Shown piece after piece: positions 57,124 through 64,000 of a stretch of DNA of 64,000 nucleotides. Within the stretch, counting starts at the first letter, position 1. Every line of letters starts with the position of its first letter. The DNA comes from Variovorax paradoxus. GTDB lineage: Bacteria > Pseudomonadota > Gammaproteobacteria > Burkholderiales > Burkholderiaceae_C. The notes beneath the pieces were generated by a model. It had not been told where the DNA came from, did no database searches, and was given only the letters and a program-made list of their open reading frames with translations. The stretch covers positions 3,227,001 to 3,291,000 of the forward strand of contig NZ_CP045644.1 of NCBI RefSeq assembly GCF_009498455.1, read 5' to 3'. Position numbers and translations under genes: made by a program.

Positions 57124-58578
57124 ATGCAGCACTACGACCTGATCCTTCGCAACGCCGACATCGCCACCGTGGGCGATCGTTATGTGGCCGACATCGGCGT
57201 TCGCGATGGGCGCATCAGCGCGATCGCGCAGCAGCTGGATGGCAGCGCCGACCGCGAGCTCGATGCCGTCGGCCGGCTCGTCACGCCCGGCGGCGTGGAC
57301 GGTCATTGCCATTTCGACCAGCCCACCAGCGACGGCTCGCGCTTCTCGGACGACTTCTTCACCGGGACGCGGTCGGCCGCCTGCGGCGGTACGACCACCG
57401 TGTTGCCGTTTGCCGCACAGCAAAAGGGCGGCAGCATCCAGGACGCCGTCGACGACTACCACCGCCGGGCCGACGACAAGGCAGTGATCGACTATGCCTT
57501 CCACCTCATCGTTGCCGATGCCACCAAGGATGTGACGCAGCGCGAGCTGCCGGCGTTGATCGAGAAGGGCTACACCTCGTTCAAGATCTACATGACCTAC
57601 GAGGACCTGAAGCTGGACGATCGCCAGATCATCGAGGTGCTCGCGGTGGCGCGCCGGCAGGGCGCGATGACGATGATCCACGCCGAGAACAGCGACTGCA
57701 TCGCTTGGCTCACCGAGCAGCTGCTGGACGCGGGCCTCACCGCGCCGCGCTATCACGCGAGTTCACGACCGATGGCCGTTGAGCGCGAAGCCACGCACCG
57801 GGCAATTGCGCTGGCAGAACTCATCGACACGCCGATCCTCATCGTGCATGTGTCGGGCCGCGAGGCCGTCGAGCAGATCCATTGGGCACGCGGGCGCGGG
57901 CTGCCGATCTTTGCCGAAACCTGCCCGCAGTATCTGTTCCTGAGTGCAGAAGACCTGGGCATTGATCCCGACGATCCCATGCGCGGTGCGCGCTGCATCT
58001 GCAGTCCGCCGCCGCGCGACAAAGCAAACCAACAGTTCATCTGGAACGCGCTGGCGAGCGGCCTCTTCACGGTCTTCTCGTCGGATCATGCGCCGTTCAA
58101 CATCCACGGCCCCGACGGCAAGCGCGTGGCCGGCGACGACGCCTCCTTCGACCGCATCCCGAACGGCATCCCCGGCGTCGAGACGCGCATGCCGCTGCTG
58201 ATGAGCGAGGGCGTGCTGGCCGGGCGCATCGACGTGCACCGCTTCGTGGAATTGACGGCGACCAACCCGGCGCGCATGTACGGCCTGTATCCGAAGAAGG
58301 GAACCATTGCCGTCGGCGGCGATGCCGACTTCGTTGTCTGGGACGTGTTCGAGCCGGGGCACGAGAAAGTCATTGCGAACGACATGCTTCATCACGCAGC
58401 CGACTACACGCCCTACGAAGGCATGCGTCTGCGCGCCTGGCCAGGAATCACGGTGTCGCGCGGGCGGGTTGTTTGGCAGGACGGCGTGTTCTCGGCCGAA
58501 CCGGGCTCGGGGCAGTTCCAGTCGTGCCTGCGCCCGCGCACGCCGAATGCTGGCAGTCCGCTGGACAAGTGGCTGTGA
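57124..58578 (+). CDS. hydA: Dihydropyrimidinase / D-hydantoinase
   Basis: The 484-residue cyclic amidohydrolase opens dihydropyrimidine or hydantoin rings. The metal-binding HxH is in GVDGHCHFDQP, the lysine to be carboxylated is in SFKIYMTYEDL, and later ligands are in HAENSD, VHVSGREAV and SSDHAPFN. The length agrees with the family. The start ATG 57124 follows the permease by 13 nt. With the M20 hydrolase and flavoenzyme it forms a possible route from hydantoin to amino acid to keto or imino acid. Confidence 0.92.
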   Translation: MQHYDLILRNADIATVGDRYVADIGVRDGRISAIAQQLDGSADRELDAVGRLVTPGGVDGHCHFDQPTSDGSRFSDDFFTGTRSAACGGTTTVLPFAAQQKGGSIQDAVDDYHRRADDKAVIDYAFHLIVADATKDVTQRELPALIEKGYTSFKIYMTYEDLKLDDRQIIEVLAVARRQGAMTMIHAENSDCIAWLTEQLLDAGLTAPRYHASSRPMAVEREATHRAIALAELIDTPILIVHVSGREAVEQIHWARGRGLPIFAETCPQYLFLSAEDLGIDPDDPMRGARCICSPPPRDKANQQFIWNALASGLFTVFSSDHAPFNIHGPDGKRVAGDDASFDRIPNGIPGVETRMPLLMSEGVLAGRIDVHRFVELTATNPARMYGLYPKKGTIAVGGDADFVVWDVFEPGHEKVIANDMLHHAADYTPYEGMRLRAWPGITVSRGRVVWQDGVFSAEPGSGQFQSCLRPRTPNAGSPLDKWL

Positions 58579-58648
58579 GACCATCCAACCCACAGCGGCC
58601 AGCCTGCTAAGCTTTTCGCCACCGTCTGTGGAAACCCTTTTTTGTCGC

Positions 58649-59335
58649 ATGCCAAGTCTTCCCAGCCCGGCCCAACCCGCCACCATCACCATCGCACCGC
58701 TCGAGGTGCGCTCTGCCAGCCTGGCCGAGCAGGCCTACGCGAGCCTGCGCACCCTGATCCTGGATCGCAAAATCTCGGCTGGCAGCCCCTTGCAGGAAGG
58801 TCGGCTGGCGGAAGAGTTGCGGATCTCGCGCACGCCGATGCGTGAGGCGCTCGTACGACTCGCCGGCGAAGGGCTGCTGGTGCGCCGTGATGCGCGCTCG
58901 TATGCCGTGCGTGCGCTGGGCACCAAGGAATACTTCGACTGCATGCGCGCGCGCGAGATCATCGAGGGCGAAGCCATCGTGCTGGCCGTCGACAAGATCA
59001 GCGACGCACAGATCGATGCCCTGGAGGCCGACCTGAAGTCCTTCGACGTCGGCGAGCACGACGAGACCGAGCACTGGCATTTCGACGACCGGTTCCACCT
59101 TATCATCTCGACGGCCAGCGGCAATGTCGTGCTGCCGCGGCTGGTCGAGGAGTTGCGTGTGAACGCACGCCTGTTCCGCCTGCACAGCCCGCTCCATCGC
59201 CAGCGAGAAAACCACGATGAGCACGGCGAGATCATTCGTGCGCTGCGCGCGCGCGACCCCGTGCTGGCGCGCGACGCCATGCGCGCACACTTGCGCAGCC
59301 TTCAAGAAGACGTCAAACGCGCGATCGTCGACTGA
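58649..59335 (+). CDS. GntR family regulator (FCD-type)
   Basis: The 228-residue regulator has an N-terminal winged helix (EQAYASLRTLILDRKISAGSPLQEGRLAEELRISRTPMREALVRL) and a C-terminal FCD ligand domain (MRAREIIEGEAIVLAV, HFDDRFHLIISTASGN). FCD proteins sense organic acids or amino acids. It closes the plus-strand arm of the divergent module and probably binds the palindrome at 54493-54504. Confidence 0.92.
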   Translation: MPSLPSPAQPATITIAPLEVRSASLAEQAYASLRTLILDRKISAGSPLQEGRLAEELRISRTPMREALVRLAGEGLLVRRDARSYAVRALGTKEYFDCMRAREIIEGEAIVLAVDKISDAQIDALEADLKSFDVGEHDETEHWHFDDRFHLIISTASGNVVLPRLVEELRVNARLFRLHSPLHRQRENHDEHGEIIRALRARDPVLARDAMRAHLRSLQEDVKRAIVD

Positions 59336-59833
59336 CACCCGTCTTGCACGGCGTTGGCTTGTCCGATCTGTCGCATGGCGCTCGGTGTCGCGGGCGGCGA
59401 GGTGGTCGTTTCACCGCTGAAGCTCATCACATCGGAGCAGTTGTAGAACGCCTCCTGGCTGTCTGCGCGCTGCAACGCGGCGAACAGGGCATGGCGGCCG
59501 GTGCGGTGCATCAGGTTCAACTGATTCACGCAGCGCTTGTCGGTCAGTGTGACCACCTGGTCGCCCGCTACCGGTGCTCGCCACTTCGATGTCCGACCAT
59601 TGCGGCGGACGCTCCGCGCAACCACTGTAGATGTCTTACGTCGACGCCCGGTCTAGATTGCGCGCTGTCCTTCAGTCACGACGTCTGATCGTCGCCTTCG
59701 GGCCCGTTGCTGCCACTCGCCACGCCAAAAAGCAGACATCTAGACAGCGCAGCTCGGGCTCGAACGCCAAGAGTCCGGTAGCCCGTGCGCGAGACCGAAT
59801 GCAACGTCCGATCCGCGTCGTCGGGTATCGCCA
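59336..59833. other. Intergenic stretch with a gene remnant
   Basis: About 500 nt with a possible LPMO fragment (listed separately) and otherwise no supported gene. Confidence 0.45.
59413..59565 (-). pseudogene. Remnant of an AA10-like (chitin-binding/LPMO) protein
   Basis: The minus-strand segment reads NQLNLMHRTGRHALFAALQ then RADSQEAFYNCSDVMSF. The GRH-x6-Q-R-x-D-S-x-EAFY-x-CSDV pattern is typical of the C-terminal half of AA10 lytic polysaccharide monooxygenases. The N-terminal copper histidine and first half are missing. Confidence 0.45.
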
Positions 59834-60757
59834 CTACAACGAGATATCGAACCGACGGCGGAATTCGCCTGGCGTGCATCCTTCAATGCTACGAAAGAAC
59901 TTGGTGAAGTTGGTCGCCTCGTCAAAGCCAAGCTGCCGCGCGATGGCGGAAATCGGCATCTCCGTATGTACGAGCAGGCGCTTGGCTTCCAGCGCAAGGC
60001 GCGAGGCAATGAAGGCCTTTGCGCCGACGCCAGCCACCGCACTGCAGATGCGAGTGAGAGTCTTCTCAGAACATCCTATGGCATGTGCATAGCGCGAAAC
60101 GTGATGCCACTGATGCACCTTCGCGTCCAAAAGCCGTTTGAAAAGGCGAAAGCGCTCCGGCGCGCCGGCCGATGTTCCAGCGGGCGGCTGTTGCTCGGTG
60201 TGAAAGATGTGCAGCCGCATCACGAGCGTTGCCAGTTCGCTCTGGAGCAGCCAGTTCAGCAGCGGTTGCCGGGCTTCAAGCGCGCACTCCTCCTCGAGCC
60301 GCGCGAGCGTGTCGGCCAAGAACCGACCCGTCGACCGATCGAGGCGCAGATGGCCAGGAAGCGCATCGATCAATTCAGGCATCTGAAGGCGTTCCTCGCC
60401 TTGCGAAGCCTGCAGCAGTTCGGGTCTGAACAGCAGAAGATTTGCGTCCCAACGGCTTCCCGGGCCGAAGCGGTGAACCTGTCCGGGCCGGATGGTCAGT
60501 AGCGATCCCGCGCCACACTCGATGTGCCTGAAGTCCACCACGGCGCGGCATTTTCCGCGTCTGACGTGCACGAACATGTGAAAGTCGTAGCGGTGGTGAC
60601 GCTGAAGGTGGGCTTGAGGCACCCTTCGTCTTAAGTCCGACATGGAGAAGACCTCGAGATCCAGTGTGCTCTCGGCCGAGGGCCGATATCGGACCTGCTC
60701 GATATCGATGGGTCTCGTTCCGCGCGGCATCGACCCATTCTGTCCGATATTCACCAT
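59834..60757 (-). CDS. AraC family transcriptional regulator
   Basis: The 307-residue regulator has a C-terminal AraC/XylS double HTH: VSRYAHAIGCSEKTLTRICSAVAGVGAKAFI, then MPISAIARQLGFDEATNFTKFFRSIEGCTPGEFRRRF. The N-terminal cupin-like part (HHRYDFHMFVHVRRG, RPGQVHRFG) senses a ligand. It is divergent from a SnoaL-like gene with 117 nt between them. A second start (ATG) at 60730 is possible. Confidence 0.9.
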   Translation of the reverse strand: MVNIGQNGSMPRGTRPIDIEQVRYRPSAESTLDLEVFSMSDLRRRVPQAHLQRHHRYDFHMFVHVRRGKCRAVVDFRHIECGAGSLLTIRPGQVHRFGPGSRWDANLLLFRPELLQASQGEERLQMPELIDALPGHLRLDRSTGRFLADTLARLEEECALEARQPLLNWLLQSELATLVMRLHIFHTEQQPPAGTSAGAPERFRLFKRLLDAKVHQWHHVSRYAHAIGCSEKTLTRICSAVAGVGAKAFIASRLALEAKRLLVHTEMPISAIARQLGFDEATNFTKFFRSIEGCTPGEFRRRFDISL

Positions 60758-60874
60758 TCAGCAACCGACTTCGATCGTGTCGAACACGCCGGCAGCTCGA
60801 ACAATATGGGTACGCGGGCACCGGGCGGCCACCAAGCCCGCGTCCCATCCTGGTAGACATTTCCGAGGCGACAG

Positions 60875-61291
60875 ATGCAAACAACAAATCGACAGTTCAT
60901 GACTCGCTTCGTGGAGTTCATCAACACAGCGGACCCGCGGCTCGCCACAGAGTTGGTTTCTCCGGACGCCGTGTTTCAAGTTCCTGGGCGCGCCGAGCCC
61001 GTGCACGGGCCACAAGGCTACCTGGAGATCATCGGGATGATGCGCGGCGGCTTCCCCGACATTCAATGGACCCTCGAGGAAACCGTCATCGAAGGTGATG
61101 TCATCGCTGCGCGATTCACGATGCGTGGGACGCATCACGGAGCTTTTTTCGGCGTGCCTCCCACCGGCAAGACGATTGCCGTGCAAGCGCTGAACATTTA
61201 TCGATTATTGACCGGGAAGATCGTCTCCGAAGTGGGGCAACCGGACCTGCTCGGACTGATGCAGCAGATCGGCGCGTTGCCGCGTTCCTGA
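60875..61291 (+). CDS. SnoaL-like polyketide cyclase/ester cyclase family protein
   Basis: The 138-residue NTF2-like protein has FMTRFVEFINTADPRLATELVSPDAVFQVPG, a GPQGYLEIIGMMRGGFPDIQW segment, and HHGAFFGVPPTGKTI. This is the SnoaL-like ester-cyclase pattern. The function is unknown; such proteins act on small molecules or as isomerases. It probably depends on the divergent AraC regulator. Confidence 0.85.
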   Translation: MQTTNRQFMTRFVEFINTADPRLATELVSPDAVFQVPGRAEPVHGPQGYLEIIGMMRGGFPDIQWTLEETVIEGDVIAARFTMRGTHHGAFFGVPPTGKTIAVQALNIYRLLTGKIVSEVGQPDLLGLMQQIGALPRS

Positions 61292-61335
61292 GCCCCAAGG
61301 CTGGACCAAAGGACCGCTTCTGGCCGTGAGCCGCT

Positions 61336-61917
61336 CTAGCCCCAGAACCACATCATCCCGAGGTTTGCGGCGCAAGCTCGGTCGAGGAAGTCGCGCAGAG
61401 ACTTGATGTCAGCCTGTGCTTCCTGCGCAAGTTCGTCCTCATCACTCCCCGTCTCCAAAGCATAGGCCCGTGCCCGTTCTTCCACTGTGGGCAGGTCCAG
61501 CTCGCGCAGTGCCGCCCGGAGCTCAACTACCTCCGCCGCTCGAAAGGCGTGGGCATGCCCAACCCCCACCTCGCCAAGTTCGACCGCCAGCCCCAACATC
61601 TCTCCCCGGTAGCGGCCGCCCACATCCGGAAAGTTGGTGACGCCGTCGAGCTTGGAGGTAGTTCCGTTAAGGATGAAATAGAGCCCGCCCCTCGAGTACA
61701 GCATCGTGCACGCGGCCTCCGATTCTGGCCAGGCGCATCCGACTTCGATGTCGACCTCCGTCACGACCTCGCGGTTCGAGAACCAGGACCCGACCTTTTC
61801 AGTCGTGGTGGTCTTCGGGCGCCGACCTTCGACGAAATCGCGCGTGTGCCCGGGATTTGCTCGAAGGTGCTCCAACTGCTCATCGCTCACCGTGCACAAG
61901 CTCAGGTCGTATCCCAT
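61336..61917 (-). CDS. DUF1877/YfbM-like protein
   Basis: The 193-residue protein starts MGYDLSLCTVSDEQLEHLRANP and ends LMMWFWG-like ANLGMMWFWG. It contains YSRGGLYFILNGTTSKLDG, close to the YfbM (DUF1877) family. The family has no settled biochemical role. The gene is complete and lies alone between convergent neighbours. Confidence 0.7.
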   Translation of the reverse strand: MGYDLSLCTVSDEQLEHLRANPGHTRDFVEGRRPKTTTTEKVGSWFSNREVVTEVDIEVGCAWPESEAACTMLYSRGGLYFILNGTTSKLDGVTNFPDVGGRYRGEMLGLAVELGEVGVGHAHAFRAAEVVELRAALRELDLPTVEERARAYALETGSDEDELAQEAQADIKSLRDFLDRACAANLGMMWFWG

Positions 61918-61945
61918 CGTTTTCCTTCAAATTGGGCGGCTGGTC

Positions 61946-62077
61946 TCAATGTCTGGTGTTGGCCGATAGTACCCATTCGCGCGAGGCCGAGGGGTGTCGG
62001 CAATCGCTGCGAAGGAGACGTTCGATCAGGTTGAGGCTTTCGCCGTACTCAAATCGATCTTCATTCGGTTCGGCCAT
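61946..62077 (-). CDS. Possible 43-residue small protein overlapping the dispersed repeat
   Basis: A minus-strand frame from ATG 62077 to TGA 61946. The peptide begins MAEPNEDRFEYGESLNLIER and its C-terminal half comes from the dispersed repeat (SASREWVLSANTRH). The N-terminal part has reasonable codon use. Coding status is uncertain. Confidence 0.3.
   Translation of the reverse strand: MAEPNEDRFEYGESLNLIERLLRSDCRHPSASREWVLSANTRH
61963..62007. repeat. Dispersed repeat, copy 2
   Basis: The second copy of the segment found at 33672-33716, beginning GCCGATAGTACCCATTCGCG, matches over about 45 bases with a few substitutions. Both copies are intergenic. Confidence 0.6.
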
Positions 62078-62167
62078 GCTCAAGGGTAGGGGGCTCTCAT
62101 GGCCTCCTCGCTGCATCGTTGTTACCGGTGCAAGCCTGGCGCAAGAGCTTTCGCCATTCGTGTTCTT

Positions 62168-62872
62168 CTATTCGACGTTGCGCTTCAACATCTCGAGATC
62201 GAGGATGACCATCCCGCGCGCATCGAGGCGAAGAAGGCTCTCCTTCTCCAACGTCCTGAGTGCCTTGTTGACCCGCTGACGGGATGCGCCGATCAGGCGT
62301 CCCAATTCCTCCTGCGCAAGGCCCAAATCCAAGCGGACGCCTGCTTCGTGATCTGCGACGCCACGGCGTCGCGCATGACGCATCAAGAATTTGGCGAGAC
62401 GGTCGCGGACCGTCATTGTCTTCAGGTCGTCGACCGTACCGGTGAGCCCCTTGATGTATTGCGACTGTAGACGCATCAAGGCGCCATACAGTTCGACATG
62501 GGTGGCCAGGAGCGCACGGAAGTTGTCCTGGGGCATGAAGAGGACTGTGGTGTCCTCACACGCAAAATAATCATGGGCCCATTGCCCGCCGTCGAAGATC
62601 GCGATGTTGCCGAACCAGCTGCCCGGTTCCATGTAGGCGAACGTGCTGTGCCTGCCTGCACTGGTGGTGGAGCACACGCGCACGGAGCCCTTCGCGCATC
62701 CCATCCAATGGCCGTGCGGGTCGCCGCGTGCGGCAATCCGATCGCCCTCCACGAAGCGGCGTACGAAGACATTGCGAAGAATGTCGTGGCGAAGCGTTCG
62801 GGAGAGTGATGAAAACCAGCGTCCGGCGTTGATGCGCTGGCGCTCGTCGGCATGGATGGGGGACGTACTCAT
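62168..62872 (-). CDS. Crp/Fnr family transcriptional regulator
   Basis: The 234-residue regulator has an N-terminal cNMP-binding-like domain (FVEGDRIAARGDPHGHWM, PGSWFGNIAIFDGG) and a C-terminal Crp-type HTH (LAQEELGRLIGASRQRVNKALRTLE). No N-terminal cysteine cluster for iron is visible, so it is not an oxygen-sensing Fnr. The ATG at 62872 (MSTSP) has no stop before it in frame: the frame runs on upstream into the MBL-fold gene. Confidence 0.88.
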   Translation of the reverse strand: MSTSPIHADERQRINAGRWFSSLSRTLRHDILRNVFVRRFVEGDRIAARGDPHGHWMGCAKGSVRVCSTTSAGRHSTFAYMEPGSWFGNIAIFDGGQWAHDYFACEDTTVLFMPQDNFRALLATHVELYGALMRLQSQYIKGLTGTVDDLKTMTVRDRLAKFLMRHARRRGVADHEAGVRLDLGLAQEELGRLIGASRQRVNKALRTLEKESLLRLDARGMVILDLEMLKRNVE

Positions 62873-62915
62873 CTGTGAAAAGCCCTGAAGTTTTGCGTCG
62901 ATGCGCGTGATCGGG

Positions 62916-64000
62916 TCATGCCGGCGAAGAGAACCAGGCGATACCATCGGCGTCTTCCGCCAGGCGCGCTTCTCCCTGCTGTTGCAAGTGATTGAGATAG
63001 GCCATGGCCTCGCCGGTCGCCAGTGCGTCACGAAGATCTGTGATAACTGAGCACGGGCGAACAGAGTCTGGAAGCAGTCAACCGCCCGGTGTGGCGCTTT
63101 CAGGAGCGCTCGACGCAGGCGTTCCAGTGCCTGCTTACGCTTCTGCGACAGTCGATCTAGTCTTGTGTGGAGCCCGCGAAATGGATCGTCATGCGCGGGA
63201 AGGACCAGGGCATTCGTGGGCACGTGCGTTCGCAGCTTTTCCTGCGAGGACAGCCAGCTTTCCAGCGGATCGGCCTGGGGCTCCATCGGCGACACGGAGG
63301 CGTTCGAGGAAATGAGCGGCAACACTTGGTCGCCCGAAATGAAGACGCCGAGCTCGGCACAGGGAAAGCATGCGTGCTCGGGCGAATGGCCGCTGCCGAC
63401 GATCACCTGCCACGTAGTGGCACCGATACGGATCGACTCGCCGTCGCGCAGCCGGCGGTAGCTCGGCGGCAGGGGTGTCATGAGCTTCTGGGGGCGGCGC
63501 TTGAATGCACTGTACGTTTCCAGCATGGCGTCGTTCCAGCCGGCGCGCCGATAGAAGTCCAGAGCGGTGCGCAGCATCTCTTCCGTGTCCTCGTGGCCGA
63601 CCACGCGCGCCTGCAGGTATTCAGCACGGGTCATCCACAAGGGGCAACCGAACTCGCGCGACGGCCAGCCGGCCATCTCGACGTGGTCCGGGTGCAGGTG
63701 CGTGCCGAAGACGCGGGTCAACGGGCGTCCTGCCAGCGGCCCCTCTGGCGCGACCAAGGTGCGCCAGAGGGCCTGGGTCTGCTCCGTGTACATGCCCGTA
63801 TCGAACAACGCCCAGCCCCCACCATCGCGCACCGTCCAGACGTTGACGTGCGCCAGGGCCGTCGGCAGGGGAAGGCGAATCCACAGGACGCCGGGCGCGA
63901 CCCCGTGCGCCTGTCCGGGAGCTGGGGCGCTTCCACATGGAAGCTCGAGCGTCGCGATGCGCGCGCGAGACACGGGCGCCTCAGTTGAAGGCGTTCGAGC
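62916..64000 (-). pseudogene. MBL-fold metallo-hydrolase, with apparent frameshift near its end
   Basis: A beta-lactamase-fold hydrolase runs from the window edge. The metal ligand motif THLHPDHVE is in the first third, followed by GSGHSPEHA and PAHDDPFRG. The likely start is GTG 63973; the frame is open to the window end. The homology continues to RALLKAPHRAVDCFQTLF, then near 63035-63050 the native end appears in another frame (DLRDALATGEAMAYLNHLQ to WFSSPA, stop 62916). In the written frame the protein instead reads through into the Crp gene. Confidence 0.7.

Overview
The window looks like a chromosome segment of a Comamonadaceae betaproteobacterium, most likely Variovorax or a close relative. 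The grounds are high GC, the housekeeping order folC-dedD-cvpA-purF-metZ-gltX, and at least four full-length Bug/TctC-type periplasmic binding proteins without their usual TctAB membrane partners. The genus is an inference from gene content; no rRNA is present.

Layout. 1-14.1 kb is core genome: plsY, a RidA protein, a retropepsin-like protease, yajQ, murB, argG, ppnP, an ArsC-like protein, folC, a SPOR protein with a frameshift, cvpA, purF, metZ and gltX. A tRNA cluster follows (Ala-GGC, Glu-TTC, Asp-GTC) and ends in a strong terminator. 14.5-23.1 kb is an accessory region starting right after tRNA-Asp: a small hypothetical gene, a radC pseudogene, an AlpA-type regulator, a filamentous-phage gpII-type replication protein with an iteron-like array in front of it, a possible nucleotide-modification-associated protein, an unknown gene, and a promoter-driven two-gene operon. 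That operon encodes an HNH nuclease with hydrophobic C-terminal segments and a coiled-coil protein with a C-terminal membrane helix. It is the best candidate here for an undescribed defence or conflict system.

23.1-39.4 kb is catabolic. One long minus-strand operon holds a branched-chain-type ABC transporter (binding protein plus HMGF), a ferredoxin-type reductase, a Rieske oxygenase and a MarR regulator. It diverges from a LuxR-type regulator, a second Rieske oxygenase and a Bug protein. A LysR regulator then diverges from a Bug protein plus beta-propeller pair. A convergent junction of a broken Bug gene with a broken Rieske gene precedes another Bug gene. 39.7-43.7 kb has a MarR gene divergent from a tannase/feruloyl-esterase lipoprotein and an M20 amidohydrolase. 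44.0-49.0 kb is a phosphonoacetate module: LysR divergent from phnA, a Bug protein and a Na/Pi cotransporter.

49.5-59.3 kb is a divergent amino- or imino-acid/hydantoin module under an FCD-type GntR regulator. One arm has an HcnABC-like flavoenzyme fused into a single chain, an M20 deacylase and an ABC ATPase. The other has a DapA-family lyase, the binding protein and permease of the same transporter, and a hydantoinase. A perfect 12-bp palindrome lies between the arms. 59.8-64 kb holds an AraC regulator, a SnoaL-like protein, a DUF1877-type protein, a Crp/Fnr regulator, and an MBL-fold hydrolase whose frame runs into the Crp gene because of an apparent frameshift. Several intergenic stretches carry gene remnants (LPMO-like, IS3-like) or a dispersed repeat.
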